NCBI RefSeq assembly: GCF_002087235.1
Contig: NZ_MUIO01000042.1
Location: 1 to 50,720 of the forward strand
DNA length: 50,720 bases
Source of the DNA: Pseudomonas floridensis
Lineage (GTDB): Bacteria; Pseudomonadota; Gammaproteobacteria; Pseudomonadales; Pseudomonadaceae
Direction: 5' to 3'
Shown: positions 24,727-34,052 of the stretch, piece by piece
How the letters are laid out: the number at the start of each line of letters is the position of its first letter
Position numbering within the stretch: the stretch's first letter is position 1
Made by a program: the position numbers and the translations under genes
The notes under the pieces: model-generated
What the model was told of the DNA's origin: nothing
The model's database searches: none
Seen by the model: the letters and a program-made list of their open reading frames with translations, nothing else

Positions 24727-25560
24727 CTAGCCGTAACGACCGGTGATGTAGTCTTCGGTCTGTTTTTTGGCCGGATTGGTGAATAATGTGTCGGTATCAC
24801 CAAACTCGACGAGCTTGCCCATGTACATAAACGCGGTGTAATCCGACACCCGAGCCGCCTGCTGCATGTTGTGGGTAACGATCACAATGGTGTATTTGGA
24901 TTTCAGTTCGTAGATCAGCTCTTCGACTTTAAGGGTCGAAATGGGGTCAAGTGCCGAGCAGGGTTCGTCGAGCAGCAGGACTTCCGGCTCCACGGCGATG
25001 GTTCTGGCAATGACCAGACGCTGTTGCTGACCACCGGACAAGCCCAGTGCCGACTCATGCAGTCGATCCTTGACCTCATCCCACAGTGCAGCGCCTTTCA
25101 AGGCCCACTCGACAGCTTCGTCGAGTACGCGCTTTTTGTTGATCCCCTGAATGCGCAGTCCGTAGACCACGTTTTCATAGATCGTCTTGGGAAACGGGTT
25201 CGGCTTCTGGAACACCATGCCGACACGGCGGCGCAATTCGGCGACTTCTTCGCCCTTGGTGTAGATGTTGTGGCCGTACAGATTGATCGCGCCCTCGACG
25301 CGGCAGCCATCGACCAGATCATTCATGCGGTTGAAGGTGCGCAGCAGCGTGGACTTGCCACATCCCGACGGGCCGATGAACGAGGTCACCTTCTGCTTGG
25401 GAATGTTCAGGGCGATGTCGAACAGCGCCTGTTTTTCGCCATAGAACAGGTTCAGCCCCGGCACTTCGATCGCCACGGTTTCGTCGGCCAGATGCAGGCC
25501 TTGCTTGTGACGTCTCAGAGCCGACATGTTCATGCCGTGAGTCGGGCTTTCGTGCTGCAT
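24727..25560 (-). CDS. pstB: Phosphate ABC transporter ATP-binding protein PstB
   Basis: This 277-residue ATPase drives phosphate import. It has Walker [10 protein letters not shown] (about 63-71), the Q-loop region [19 protein letters not shown], the signature LSGGQQQR, Walker [14 protein letters not shown] and the switch His in [16 protein letters not shown] in the Q-loop segment is characteristic of PstB. The N-terminus carries about 25 extra residues ([21 protein letters not shown]), common in Pseudomonas. It lies between pstA and phoU, with gaps of 69-70 bp. Confidence 0.97.
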   Translation of the reverse strand: MQHESPTHGMNMSALRRHKQGLHLADETVAIEVPGLNLFYGEKQALFDIALNIPKQKVTSFIGPSGCGKSTLLRTFNRMNDLVDGCRVEGAINLYGHNIYTKGEEVAELRRRVGMVFQKPNPFPKTIYENVVYGLRIQGINKKRVLDEAVEWALKGAALWDEVKDRLHESALGLSGGQQQRLVIARTIAVEPEVLLLDEPCSALDPISTLKVEELIYELKSKYTIVIVTHNMQQAARVSDYTAFMYMGKLVEFGDTDTLFTNPAKKQTEDYITGRYG

Positions 25561-25629
25561 GGATTGCTCCTGTGCGAACCATTCGTTTCATAGGGCCGCC
25601 CGCCTCGCATGAGGGGCGGCACTCTTGGA

Positions 25630-27300
25630 TCAGTTGTCGAGCGCCTTGTACTTTTCCCGCAGGTGGTTGCGAATGCTGACCGCCGACAGGTTGAGCAAGG
25701 CGATGACCAGTACCAGCAACAAGGCCGTGGCGTAGACCAGCGGGCGAGCCGCCTCGACATTGGGGCTCTGGAAGCCCACGTCGTAAATGTGAAAACCCAG
25801 GTGCATGATCTTCTGATCGAGGTGCAGGTACGGGTAGTTGCCATCCAGCGGCAACGACGGTGCCAGCTTGACCACGCCGACCAGCATCAACGGCGCAACC
25901 TCACCCGCGGCGCGGGCCACGGCCAGAATCAGGCCGGTCATCATGGCCGGGCTGGCCATCGGCAAGACGATTTTCCACAGCGTTTCGGCCTTGGTCGCAC
26001 CCAGTGCGAGCGAGCCCTCACGCAGTGTCAGCGGAATCCGCGCCAGCCCCTCTTCAGTCGCCACGATCACCACCGGAACGGCGAGCAGCGCCAGGGTCAA
26101 CGATGCCCACAACAGACCCGGCGTACCAAACGTTGGTGCAGGCAAGGCCTCGGGGAAGAACAGCCGGTCCACCGAACCGCCCAGCACATAGACAAAGAAA
26201 CCCAGACCGAACACGCCATAGACGATGGCGGGGACGCCGGCCAGGTTATTGACCGCAATGCGAATCAGCCGGGTCAACGGGCCCTGGCGCGCATACTCGC
26301 GCAGGTACACCGCCGCCAGTACGCCGAACGGCGTGACGATGATCGCCATGATCAAGGTCATCATCACGGTCCCGAAAATCGCCGGGAAGATCCCGCCCTC
26401 GGTATTGGCCTCACGCGGGTCGTCGCTCAGGAATTCCCACAGTTTCTTGAAATAGAAAGTCAGTTTGGTGACCGTGCCCATCGCATTGGGCTGGTAGGCA
26501 TGCACCACCTTGCCCAGGCTGATCTCGATTTCCTTGCCGTTGGCATCACGGGCCGTAAGGCTGTCGCGGTCGAATGCCTGATGCAGCGCGCCAAGACGCT
26601 CTTCGATGGCCACGTAACGGGCATCGAGTTCGGCGCGCTCGACAGCCATGTCGGCCTGCGCGGCGGCATCGAGCCTGCCATCGAGCTCCAGCTTGCGGGC
26701 CTGGAGACGCAGCCGCTCGATACCATGATTGATGGCGCCGATGTCTTTCTTCTCCAGCGCATACAGTTCGTCAGCCAACCGCTCGACTCGCTTGATGCGT
26801 TCCTGCAAGGTCGGCCACGCTGCTTCGCCTTGCGCGACGACCTTGCCGCTTTCCTTGACGTTGACCAGATAGCCGTAGAAGTTGCCCCACTCGCGACGCT
26901 CGAGGGTCATCAACTCGGCCGGCCGACTCTCCCCGGTCAGCCACTCACCGATCACCCACGTGAAATCGCTGGGATTGATGTCCCGGTTTCCGACCTTGAA
27001 CAGCTCGCGGGTCATGAACTCGGGCCCTTCGGCAGGGACTGGCAAACCTGCGCCTTGTAAGCGGGCGCGCGGCACCTGCTCCTTCTCGACCAGTTCCCCC
27101 ATCAGCACATGCCTTGCCTGACCGGGGACGTCGTACTGTGCCGCAACCACATCGGCGGGCCAGAAATGTCCAAGGCCGCGCACGGCAATCACGGCCAGCA
27201 AACCGATGGTCATGATCACGGCGATGGAAACGGCACCCGCACTCATCCATACGCCAGGAGCGCCGCTTTTGAACCAGCCTTTGAGGGAGTTCCTTTTCAC
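25630..27300 (-). CDS. pstA: Phosphate ABC transporter permease PstA (long form)
   Basis: This 556-residue permease is much longer than the roughly 296-residue E. coli PstA. One N-terminal helix (about 16-38) is followed by a soluble region of about 220 residues (about 45-270). That region includes a strongly helical, coiled-coil-like part, LYALEKKDIGAINHGIERLRLQARKLELDGRLD and on. The conserved permease core comes next, with six helices and the cytoplasmic loop EGSLALGATKAETLWKIVLPMASPAMMTG. The insertion seems typical of pseudomonads, and its role is unknown. It follows pstC by 15 bp. Confidence 0.93.
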   Translation of the reverse strand: MKRNSLKGWFKSGAPGVWMSAGAVSIAVIMTIGLLAVIAVRGLGHFWPADVVAAQYDVPGQARHVLMGELVEKEQVPRARLQGAGLPVPAEGPEFMTRELFKVGNRDINPSDFTWVIGEWLTGESRPAELMTLERREWGNFYGYLVNVKESGKVVAQGEAAWPTLQERIKRVERLADELYALEKKDIGAINHGIERLRLQARKLELDGRLDAAAQADMAVERAELDARYVAIEERLGALHQAFDRDSLTARDANGKEIEISLGKVVHAYQPNAMGTVTKLTFYFKKLWEFLSDDPREANTEGGIFPAIFGTVMMTLIMAIIVTPFGVLAAVYLREYARQGPLTRLIRIAVNNLAGVPAIVYGVFGLGFFVYVLGGSVDRLFFPEALPAPTFGTPGLLWASLTLALLAVPVVIVATEEGLARIPLTLREGSLALGATKAETLWKIVLPMASPAMMTGLILAVARAAGEVAPLMLVGVVKLAPSLPLDGNYPYLHLDQKIMHLGFHIYDVGFQSPNVEAARPLVYATALLLVLVIALLNLSAVSIRNHLREKYKALDN

Positions 27301-27315
27301 GAACTTCTACCTTCC

Positions 27316-29601
27316 TTAAAGCGACGAGTATTTCTTGCGCAGGCGCTGACGAATCAGCTCTGCAACGGTGTTCATGACAAAGGTGAACATCAGCAACACC
27401 AACGCCGCCAGGAACAACACCCGATAATGACTGCCGCCCACTTCCGATTCCGGCATCTCCACAGCGACATTGGCCGCCAGCGTGCGCATGCCTTCGAACA
27501 GGTTCATGTCCATGATCGGCGTATTGCCGGTGGCCATCAGCACGATCATGGTTTCACCTACCGCACGGCCCATGCCGATCATCAGGGCCGAGAAAATACC
27601 GGGGCTGGCGGTCAGGATCACCACCCGCGTCAGGGTCTGCCAGGCTGTGGCGCCCAGCGCCAACGATCCCAGCGTCAGGCTGCGCGGCACACTGAACACG
27701 GCGTCTTCGGCAATCGAATAAATGTTCGGGATCACCGCAAAGCCCATCGCGAGCCCGACCACCAGCGCGTTGCGCTGATCGTAGGTGATGCCCAGATCAT
27801 TACTGATCCACATGCGCATGTCGCCATCAAAGAACCAGTTCTCCAGATGCGGGCTCATGCTCAGCGAGAACCAGCCCACCAGCAGGATGACCGGAATCAG
27901 AATCGCGCTTTCCCAACCGTCCGGTACACGCAGGCGGATCGAATCGGGCAGACGCGTCCAGAAAAAACCCGCCAGCAAAATGCCGATGGGCGTCAGCAAC
28001 AGCAGGCTGAAAATCCCCGGCAAATGGCCTTCCAGATACGGAGCCAGGAACAGCCCGGCGAAGAAACCGAGAATCACCGTTGGCATCGCCTCCATCAGCT
28101 CGATCACCGGCTTGACCTTGCGGCGCATGCCCGGTGCCATGAAGTAGGCGGTGTAGATCGCGGCGGCAACCGCCAGCGGCGCGGCCAGCAGCATGGCGTA
28201 GAACGCGGCCTTGAGCGTGCCGTACGTCAACGGCGCCAGGCTCAGTTTGGGTTCGAAGTCACTGTTGGACGCCGTGGACTGCCAGACGTACTTGGGCTCG
28301 TCGTAGTTTTCATACCAGACCTTGCCCCACAGCGAACTCCATGACACTTCGGGATGCGGGTTGTCCAGTCTCAACGGCAACAGCGTGCTGCCACTTTCGA
28401 CCAGCACCTGATTGGCGCGTGGCGACAACGCCAGGATGCCGGGACCGTCCACGACCTGATCGACCAGCAATGTGCGATGCGCCGTGCTGTGGAACACGCC
28501 CAGCTTGCCTGAGGCATCCAGAGCGATGAAGCCTTTGCGACGCTGCTCCGGCTTGACCTGCACGATCGGCGCGTTGCCCATCCTGAAATCGCGAATGTGC
28601 ATCAAGCGTTGTTCGCCATCGGTATCCCGAGCCATGAACCACTGGGTCATGCCGCCTTTGGAATTACCCATGATCAACGATATGCCGCCGACCAGTTGAG
28701 CACTGGCCGTGATCTCGGCATTGCCGTCTTCCAGCAATTTATAGCGGCCATTGAGCGAGCGGTCGCGCAGGCTGAACACGTCAGCCTGCGCCCGGCCGTT
28801 GATGACGTACAGCCATTGCTGGCGCGGATCGATGTAGATGGCTTTGACCGTGGCGGACATCTGCGGCAATTCGATACGGCTCTGCTCGCGGGTCATTTCG
28901 CCGGTCATCAGGTTCTCGGTCTGCTCAAGCGCGATGACATGCAACTGCGTGCCGGTGGAGCCCGCCACTTTCAGGTTTTCACCGTCGACGCTGACGGTCA
29001 CGTGTTCGACGGCACGGCCCGCTTCGTCCAGCACCAGCGGCGTCTCGCCGTAAGGCCAGGCGACACTGGGCGTGATGGTTTTCTGATTGTTCGGATAAGT
29101 GGTCAGGTACGAATGCCTGAAGATCAACACTTGACCATTGGACAGGCCCAGTGCAATCAGCGGCGCACCCGGCTGGTCCTTGCCGATGGACGTGACGGTT
29201 GTCCCCGCCGGAATCGGTAACGCGACACGTTGCAGCTCGGTGCCGTCCTTGATGTCGAAGAACACCACGTCGCCCTTGTCGGAAATCCGCATGCCGATCT
29301 GGTTCTGTTCTTCGATGGCGATCATCAGCGGCTTGCCGGCGTCCTGCAGCCAGGTGGCGTTCAGGGGCGCCGCAGCCGTCAGGCTCGCTCCCTTGAACAA
29401 CGGCGCAACGACGTAGGCCAGGTAAAAGAAAATCAGGGTAATGGCAGCCAGCACCGCCAGACCGCCAATGGCCACGTACCAGTGAGTCAGACGATCCTTG
29501 AACGCACGAATACGACGCTTGCGCAGCATCGCGGGCGTATTGAAGTCAATACGCTCCGGGGCAGAGTCCTGATTCATCGCGGCTTTAGCCAACTCATTCA
29601 T
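27316..29601 (-). CDS. pstC: Phosphate ABC transporter permease PstC (long form)
   Basis: This permease of about 761 residues compares with about 319 in E. coli. An N-terminal basic segment and helix (about 38-60) precede a large periplasmic region (about 70-440) that resembles a beta-propeller (IGMRISDKGDVVFFDIKDG, LGLSNGQVLIFRHSY and similar blades). The permease core follows, with LTLGSLALGATAWQTLTRVVILTASPGIFSALM as the coupling loop. The start is uncertain. GTG 29607, ATG 29601 and ATG 29577 are in frame, none with a good ribosome site. A Pho-box promoter just upstream would favour ATG 29577. The N-terminal extension is normal for pseudomonads. Confidence 0.92.
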   Translation of the reverse strand: MNELAKAAMNQDSAPERIDFNTPAMLRKRRIRAFKDRLTHWYVAIGGLAVLAAITLIFFYLAYVVAPLFKGASLTAAAPLNATWLQDAGKPLMIAIEEQNQIGMRISDKGDVVFFDIKDGTELQRVALPIPAGTTVTSIGKDQPGAPLIALGLSNGQVLIFRHSYLTTYPNNQKTITPSVAWPYGETPLVLDEAGRAVEHVTVSVDGENLKVAGSTGTQLHVIALEQTENLMTGEMTREQSRIELPQMSATVKAIYIDPRQQWLYVINGRAQADVFSLRDRSLNGRYKLLEDGNAEITASAQLVGGISLIMGNSKGGMTQWFMARDTDGEQRLMHIRDFRMGNAPIVQVKPEQRRKGFIALDASGKLGVFHSTAHRTLLVDQVVDGPGILALSPRANQVLVESGSTLLPLRLDNPHPEVSWSSLWGKVWYENYDEPKYVWQSTASNSDFEPKLSLAPLTYGTLKAAFYAMLLAAPLAVAAAIYTAYFMAPGMRRKVKPVIELMEAMPTVILGFFAGLFLAPYLEGHLPGIFSLLLLTPIGILLAGFFWTRLPDSIRLRVPDGWESAILIPVILLVGWFSLSMSPHLENWFFDGDMRMWISNDLGITYDQRNALVVGLAMGFAVIPNIYSIAEDAVFSVPRSLTLGSLALGATAWQTLTRVVILTASPGIFSALMIGMGRAVGETMIVLMATGNTPIMDMNLFEGMRTLAANVAVEMPESEVGGSHYRVLFLAALVLLMFTFVMNTVAELIRQRLRKKYSSL

Positions 29602-29609
29602 GCGCACAC

Positions 29610-29654
29610 ACCGTAGCGGCCTTGTATTACAGAAACATTACAGAAGAGTGACGC
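29610..29654 (-). promoter_or_regulatory. Pho box and possible promoter directly before pstC
   Basis: On the minus strand CTGTAAT (29637-29643), 4 bp, CTGTAAT (29626-29632) is a direct repeat with PhoB spacing. A weaker third half-site, GCGTCAC (29648-29654), stands one period further upstream. A -10-like TACGGT (29610-29615) lies 10 bp beyond the box. This suggests that pstCAB-phoU has its own PhoB-driven promoter in addition to the pstS one. Confidence 0.65.
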
Positions 29655-29655
29655 A

Positions 29656-29692
29656 AAAAAGCCCGCTGCCCAGAAAATCCGGCGGCGGACTG
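29656..29692 (-). terminator. Attenuator-like terminator between pstS and pstC
   Basis: On the minus strand CCGCCGCC pairs imperfectly with GGCAGCGG and is followed by GGCTTTTTTG. It is placed between pstS and pstC. A partial stop here would let the periplasmic binding protein be made in excess over the membrane subunits. Confidence 0.5.
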
Positions 29693-29739
29693 TTCAGCCT
29701 GTGACAAGGCAAGTCCATTCAGCCTCGCTATTGCGTCTG

Positions 29740-30738
29740 TTACTTTGCCGCCACGCCCGTGGCGTTTTGCAGGCCCAGGTCGGTCAATGCCTTCTCGACC
29801 ACGCGAGCAGGCAACGGGATATAACCATCTTTCATGACCACTTCCTGGCCCTGTTTCGAGAGCACCAGTTTGACGAATTCTGCTTCCAGCGGTGCCAGTG
29901 GCTGATTGGGCGCCTTGTTCACGTAGACATACAGGAAGCGGGACAGCGGATAAGTGCCGTTCAAGGTATTGGCTTCGTTATCTTCGACGAACTCACCGCC
30001 CTCTTTTTTCGCCAGCGGGACGGTACGGACGTTGGAGGTCTTGTAGCCAATCCCGGAGTAACCGATGCCGTTCAGCGAGTTGCTGATGGAGCTGACCACC
30101 GAGGCCGAGCCTGGCTGCTCGTTGACGTTGGGCTTGAAGTCGCCTTTGCACAAGGCCTCTTCTTTGAAGTAGCCATAAGTGCCGGACACCGAGTTGCGAC
30201 CAAACAGCTGGATCGGCTTGCCTGCCAGGTCACCCGTCACACCGACGTCGCCCCAGGTTTTGGCATCCGTCTTCGCACCGCACAGGCGAGTCACGGAAAA
30301 GATCGCGTCAACCTGTTGCAGGGTCAGGCCCTTGATCGGGTTGTCCTTGTGCACGAACACCGCCAACGCATCGACTGCCACCGGAATGGCCGTCGGCTTG
30401 TAGCCGTGCTTCTGCTCGAACGCTGACAACTCGCCGTCTTTCATCCTGCGGCTCATCGGCCCCAGATTGGCAGTGCCTTCGGTCAGCGCGGGTGGCGCGG
30501 TCGACGATCCGGCGGCCTGAATCTGAATGTTCACGCTCGGGTATTCTTTCTTATAGGCCTCGGCCCACAAGGTCATCAGGTTGGCCAGGGTATCGGAGCC
30601 GACACTGGAGAGATTGCCCGATACACCGGAGGTCTTGGTGTAGGACTTGATGGCCGGATCTACGGCGGCGAATGAATTTGCAGCAGCGACTCCGGCTGCC
30701 ACAAATGTCAGTGCAGTCATCAGACTCTTGAGTGTCAT
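29740..30738 (-). CDS. pstS: Phosphate-binding periplasmic protein PstS
   Basis: This 332-residue secreted substrate-binding protein has a signal peptide of about 24 residues ([21 protein letters not shown]). The phosphate-binding features include [39 protein letters not shown] and [18 protein letters not shown]. It delivers phosphate to PstCAB. I chose ATG 30738 (MTLKSLM), which has GGAG 8 bp upstream and starts directly at the signal peptide. The open frame extends further upstream but is non-coding there, since it would run through the Pho box. First gene of the pst cluster. Confidence 0.95.
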   Translation of the reverse strand: MTLKSLMTALTFVAAGVAAANSFAAVDPAIKSYTKTSGVSGNLSSVGSDTLANLMTLWAEAYKKEYPSVNIQIQAAGSSTAPPALTEGTANLGPMSRRMKDGELSAFEQKHGYKPTAIPVAVDALAVFVHKDNPIKGLTLQQVDAIFSVTRLCGAKTDAKTWGDVGVTGDLAGKPIQLFGRNSVSGTYGYFKEEALCKGDFKPNVNEQPGSASVVSSISNSLNGIGYSGIGYKTSNVRTVPLAKKEGGEFVEDNEANTLNGTYPLSRFLYVYVNKAPNQPLAPLEAEFVKLVLSKQGQEVVMKDGYIPLPARVVEKALTDLGLQNATGVAAK

Positions 30739-30804
30739 TCCTTGCGCTCCTGGCAGGGTATGTAGGGGTCCATGACCCGCTTTCGCCGGTCGTGTGACTA
30801 CTCT

Positions 30805-30833
30805 ATGAACTGATTGTGACAATAAGATGAAAA
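30805..30833 (-). promoter_or_regulatory. Pho box of pstS, three half-sites
   Basis: On the minus strand TTTTCAT (30827-30833), TTGTCAC (30816-30822) and AGTTCAT (30805-30811) are spaced 11 bp apart, like the 7+4 PhoB consensus. The middle half-site matches best. The box lies about 67 bp before the pstS start. Its distal half-site overlaps the transporter terminator at 30830-30864. Confidence 0.65.
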
Positions 30834-30864
30834 GGCCATCCCCCGGATCAGGTGATGGCCTTTT
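30830..30864. terminator. Bidirectional terminator after the MHS-family transporter gene
   Basis: AAAAGGCCATC (30830-30840) is perfectly matched by GATGGCCTTTT (30854-30864), with a 13-base loop. U-runs occur on both strands. It ends the minus-strand transporter message and shields pstS. Confidence 0.85.
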
Positions 30865-30901
30865 GGCACAATCTACGAATGCGCGTTTCGGTGAATCGTG
30901 A

Positions 30902-32191
30902 TCAGCGCTTGCGGGACAGCAGGTAGATGCCGATTGCCATGCCCATGCCGCACAGCGCCGCGACATACCAGGCCGGGCCCATCGGGCTGCTCTTGAGCAT
31001 GAAGGTCACGACCATAGGGGTCAGGCCGCCGAAGATGGCGTACGCCAGGTTGTACGAGAACGACAGACCCGAAAAACGCACCACTGGCGGGAACGCCTTG
31101 ACCATCACATACGGCACGGCACCGATGGTGCCGACGAACAGGCCGGTGAGCGCGTACAACGGAAACAGCACGCCCGGGTTGTCGGCAAGGATGTGATAGA
31201 AGGTCCACGAACTGGCCAGCAGACCGGCGCTGCCGAGCAGGAACACCCAGCCCGCGCCGAACCGGTCGGCCAGTGCACCGGCGGCGATGCAGCCAATGCT
31301 CAGAAAGACGATGGCCAGACTGTTGGCCTTCAATGCCGTGGCAGCCGGGAAGCCGTAAATGGTCTGCAGAATGGTCGGTGTCATCAGAATCACGACGATG
31401 ATGCCGGCCGACAACAGCCAGGTCATCAGCATCGACAGCGCGACGGCGCCGCGATGATCACGCAGTACGGCCTTGAGCGGCACTTCTTCGGCCAGCGCCT
31501 TGCGCAGTTGCAGCTCGGCAAAGACCGGGGTTTCGTGCAGCAGACGACGCAGGTACACCGACATCAAGCCGAACACACCCCCCAGCAGGAACGGGATACG
31601 CCAGGCGTAATCGGCTACTTCGACGGGGCTGTAGATGCTGTTGATCGCCGTGGCGACCAGCGAGCCCAGCAGAATGCCTGCCGTCAGGCCCGCGGTCAGC
31701 GTGCCACAGGCATAACCGATGTAACGCGCGGGAACGTGCTCGGACACGAATACCCAGGCGCCCGGGACTTCACCACCGATGGCCGCGCCTTGAATGACGC
31801 GCATCAACAGCAGCAGGATCGGCGCCCACATGCCAATCTGGGCATAGGTCGGCAGCAGACCCATGATCAGGGTCGGCACCGCCATCATGAAGATGCTCAG
31901 TGTGAACATTTTCTTGCGCCCCAGCAGATCGCCGAAGTGCGCCATGATGATGCCGCCCAGCGGACGTGCCAGATAACCGGCGGCGAAAATGCCGAATGTC
32001 TGCATCATGCGCAGCCAGTCAGGCATGTCTACCGGGAAGAACAGCTTGCCGACCACTGCCGCAAAAAACACGAAAATGATGAAGTCGTAAAACTCCAGCG
32101 CTCCACCCAAGGCGGAAAGCGACAACGTCTTGTAGTCGCTACGGGTCAACGGTCGCGCTGGCTGCGCGGTACTTGAAGAAACAGATGACAT
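30902..32191 (-). CDS. MFS transporter, metabolite:H+ symporter (MHS) type
   Basis: This 429-residue protein with about 12 transmembrane helices is from the MHS branch of the major facilitator superfamily, whose members import organic acids or osmolytes with protons. Typical features are [22 protein letters not shown] near the start, the loop motif [13 protein letters not shown] and [23 protein letters not shown]. The substrate cannot be read from sequence. I chose ATG 32191 ([10 protein letters not shown]), with GAGAAG upstream. The longer frame is not protein-like. It neighbours pstS as in P. aeruginosa, but it has its own terminator and no Pho box that I can see. Confidence 0.88.
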   Translation of the reverse strand: MSSVSSSTAQPARPLTRSDYKTLSLSALGGALEFYDFIIFVFFAAVVGKLFFPVDMPDWLRMMQTFGIFAAGYLARPLGGIIMAHFGDLLGRKKMFTLSIFMMAVPTLIMGLLPTYAQIGMWAPILLLLMRVIQGAAIGGEVPGAWVFVSEHVPARYIGYACGTLTAGLTAGILLGSLVATAINSIYSPVEVADYAWRIPFLLGGVFGLMSVYLRRLLHETPVFAELQLRKALAEEVPLKAVLRDHRGAVALSMLMTWLLSAGIIVVILMTPTILQTIYGFPAATALKANSLAIVFLSIGCIAAGALADRFGAGWVFLLGSAGLLASSWTFYHILADNPGVLFPLYALTGLFVGTIGAVPYVMVKAFPPVVRFSGLSFSYNLAYAIFGGLTPMVVTFMLKSSPMGPAWYVAALCGMGMAIGIYLLSRKR

Positions 32192-32619
32192 GACAAGGCT
32201 TCTCTTTGCTTGTTCTGAAATAGGCATGCGACAGCTACGCTGGCTGCGGCGGGGTGGCGTGCAGAAGCGATTGTCCGGAGCAACTGTGCAGATAGGCACC
32301 AAAATTGCGTGTACAGGCAGTCTTGTCACCTGTAGAGGTCCAGCAAGATAACAAATTGTCTTAAAAAAAACCTGGCGAGAACGTCGTGGACACAAAATGA
32401 GAACCCGACGGTCGTTCTATGACGCAACGCCCGATATACTCGCAGGCTGTCAGCGGCACTGGGAATTTGTGCGAAAACGTCTGAATCAGCGGTTTTCGCA
32501 GAGTTTCCCTCAAGGGCCATGCCTGAATCAGAACATACAATGTTCATGTTTCAGGTTTTCAATGACCCTGTTAACCGCGGCAAAAAATAATAGAGTCATG
32601 GGTCAGAGGCACCCTAGGC
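32192..32619 (+). other. 428-bp intergenic region with candidate structured RNA
   Basis: No protein gene is credible here. A TATACT -10 (32435-32440) without a convincing -35 is followed by a hairpin, TGCGAAAAC/GGTTTTCGCA (about 32470-32500). A second hairpin, CCTGAA...GAACAT/ATGTTC...TTCAGG (32522-32555), ends in TTTT. Together they could specify a small RNA of about 110 nt. The part at 32192-32400 presumably holds the transporter promoter. Confidence 0.3.
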
Positions 32620-33021
32620 ATGATCGAGCTCGAACAAGAAGATCCAACTCCGCAAGGCGATCTTGCGTTGCAAATCACGGCACTTCCCCGTGAAACCAAT
32701 GGCTTTGGCGATATATTCGGCGGCTGGCTGGTGTCCCAGATGGACCTTGCAGGCACCGCGATGGCCAGCAAAGTGGCAGGCGGACGCGTCGCAACGGTGG
32801 CGATCGACCGCATGGCCTTTCTGGTCCCGGTGGCGGTCGGCGAACAGCTTTCCTTTTATACGCGAACCCTAGAAGTCGGCCGCACCTCGATCAAGATGAT
32901 GGTCGAGGTGTGGAGCGATGACCCGTTGACCAGCGAATGGCGCAAGGTCACCGAAGCGGTTTTCGTGTTCGTCGCCATCGATGCCGCCGGCCGCACCCGT
33001 TCGGTCCCCGCGCGACGCTGA
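32620..33021 (+). CDS. Acyl-CoA thioesterase, hotdog fold (YciA-like)
   Basis: This 133-residue single hotdog-domain enzyme probably hydrolyses acyl-CoA thioesters. Family motifs are ETNGFGDIFGGWLVSQMDLAG (residues 25-45, with the active-site Asn/Asp region), VAIDRMAFLVPVAVGEQLSFY and TSIKMMVEVWSDD. YciA/CoA-thioesterase BFIT-type proteins work as hexamers. It stands alone, separated by 107 bp from the mutarotase gene that follows. The chain-length preference is unknown. Confidence 0.9.
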   Translation: MIELEQEDPTPQGDLALQITALPRETNGFGDIFGGWLVSQMDLAGTAMASKVAGGRVATVAIDRMAFLVPVAVGEQLSFYTRTLEVGRTSIKMMVEVWSDDPLTSEWRKVTEAVFVFVAIDAAGRTRSVPARR

Positions 33022-33128
33022 TCCTTGTCCTGCCTGGGGCTGAGACCAGAAACGGCCATGCCCCCGGGTAAACTCATTCCGTCCAGCACGGTCTACTTTC
33101 GTCACGGCCATTGAGTGAGAGATTTCGC

Positions 33129-34040
33129 ATGTCCACATCCCCGGTTGAATCCAGCGTCGAACCCGTCCAGTACGATGAATTGAATTGCTGGCGCATTCGC
33201 CACGGCGACGCAGAACTGCTCGTCGCACAGCAAGGCGCGCACATTCTCAGCTATCAGCGCGACGGACAGCAGCCGCTGATCTGGCTGAACGAAGAAGCGG
33301 TCTTCAAGCAAGGCAAGCCCATCCGCGCCGGTATGCCGATCTGCTGGCCATGGTTTGGCAATCTGGAACGTAACCCTGAAAGCGTGCAGGCCATGCGTCA
33401 GAGCGCCGAGCCGGCCAAGGCCCACGGTGAGGTTCGCGCGCTGGACTGGGAAATGCTGGGTGTCGGCGAAGACGGCGCGGCCCTGCTGGTGGAGTTCGTC
33501 CTGCCGCAGGCCGAAGGCAAACTGCCGGGCTGGCCGCACAACGTCGCGCTCAAGCTGAGCATTCGCCTGGACGACGCATTGAACGTCAGCCTGGTCAGCT
33601 ATAACTGCGGCACTGAAGCGGTCACGATCAGCCAGGCGCTGCACACGTATTTTGCGGTCAGCGACTCACGTCAGGTAAGCGTCGAAGGGCTGGACGGCCT
33701 GCGCTACATCGAAACGCTGGAAAACTGGGAAGAGCGCGAGCAGAGCGGCGATCTGACGTTTACCGGCGAAACCGACCGCATCTACCTGGACACGCCGGGC
33801 CTGCTGAGCATTGTCGACCCACACTGGCAACGCCGCATCCAGATTCACAGCAGCGGGTCGAACTCGGCCATTCTGTGGAACCCGTGGATTGAAAAGACCA
33901 GCCGGTTCACCGACATGGCAGCGGACGGCTGGCAGCGCATGGTCTGCGTCGAAACCGCCAACGTGCTGAGTGACGTGGTGACCCTGGCCCCGGACGACAT
34001 GCACATTCTGAACGTGAGCATCTGGAGCGAGCCGCTCTGA
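33129..34040 (+). CDS. D-hexose-6-phosphate mutarotase (YeaD-like)
   Basis: This 303-residue aldose-1-epimerase-fold enzyme interconverts the alpha and beta anomers of glucose-6-phosphate and similar sugars. Seen are AGMPICWPWFGNLE (with the substrate-binding Arg/Trp region), LHTYFAVSD with the catalytic His, FTGETDRIYLDTPG with the acidic partner, and NSAILWNPWIEKTSRFTDMAADGWQRMVCVETAN near the end. I chose ATG 33129, which has GAGAG 7-8 bp upstream; an in-frame TTG at 33111 is less likely. It is monocistronic. Confidence 0.92.
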   Translation: MSTSPVESSVEPVQYDELNCWRIRHGDAELLVAQQGAHILSYQRDGQQPLIWLNEEAVFKQGKPIRAGMPICWPWFGNLERNPESVQAMRQSAEPAKAHGEVRALDWEMLGVGEDGAALLVEFVLPQAEGKLPGWPHNVALKLSIRLDDALNVSLVSYNCGTEAVTISQALHTYFAVSDSRQVSVEGLDGLRYIETLENWEEREQSGDLTFTGETDRIYLDTPGLLSIVDPHWQRRIQIHSSGSNSAILWNPWIEKTSRFTDMAADGWQRMVCVETANVLSDVVTLAPDDMHILNVSIWSEPL

Positions 34041-34052
34041 TTCAAGCCTGCA

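Noticed and set aside
25609..28344. Long plus-strand frames of 483 and 411 codons over pstA and pstC
   Set aside because: Antisense shadows of well-recognised permeases, with low-complexity His/Arg/Gln-rich translations and no ribosome sites.
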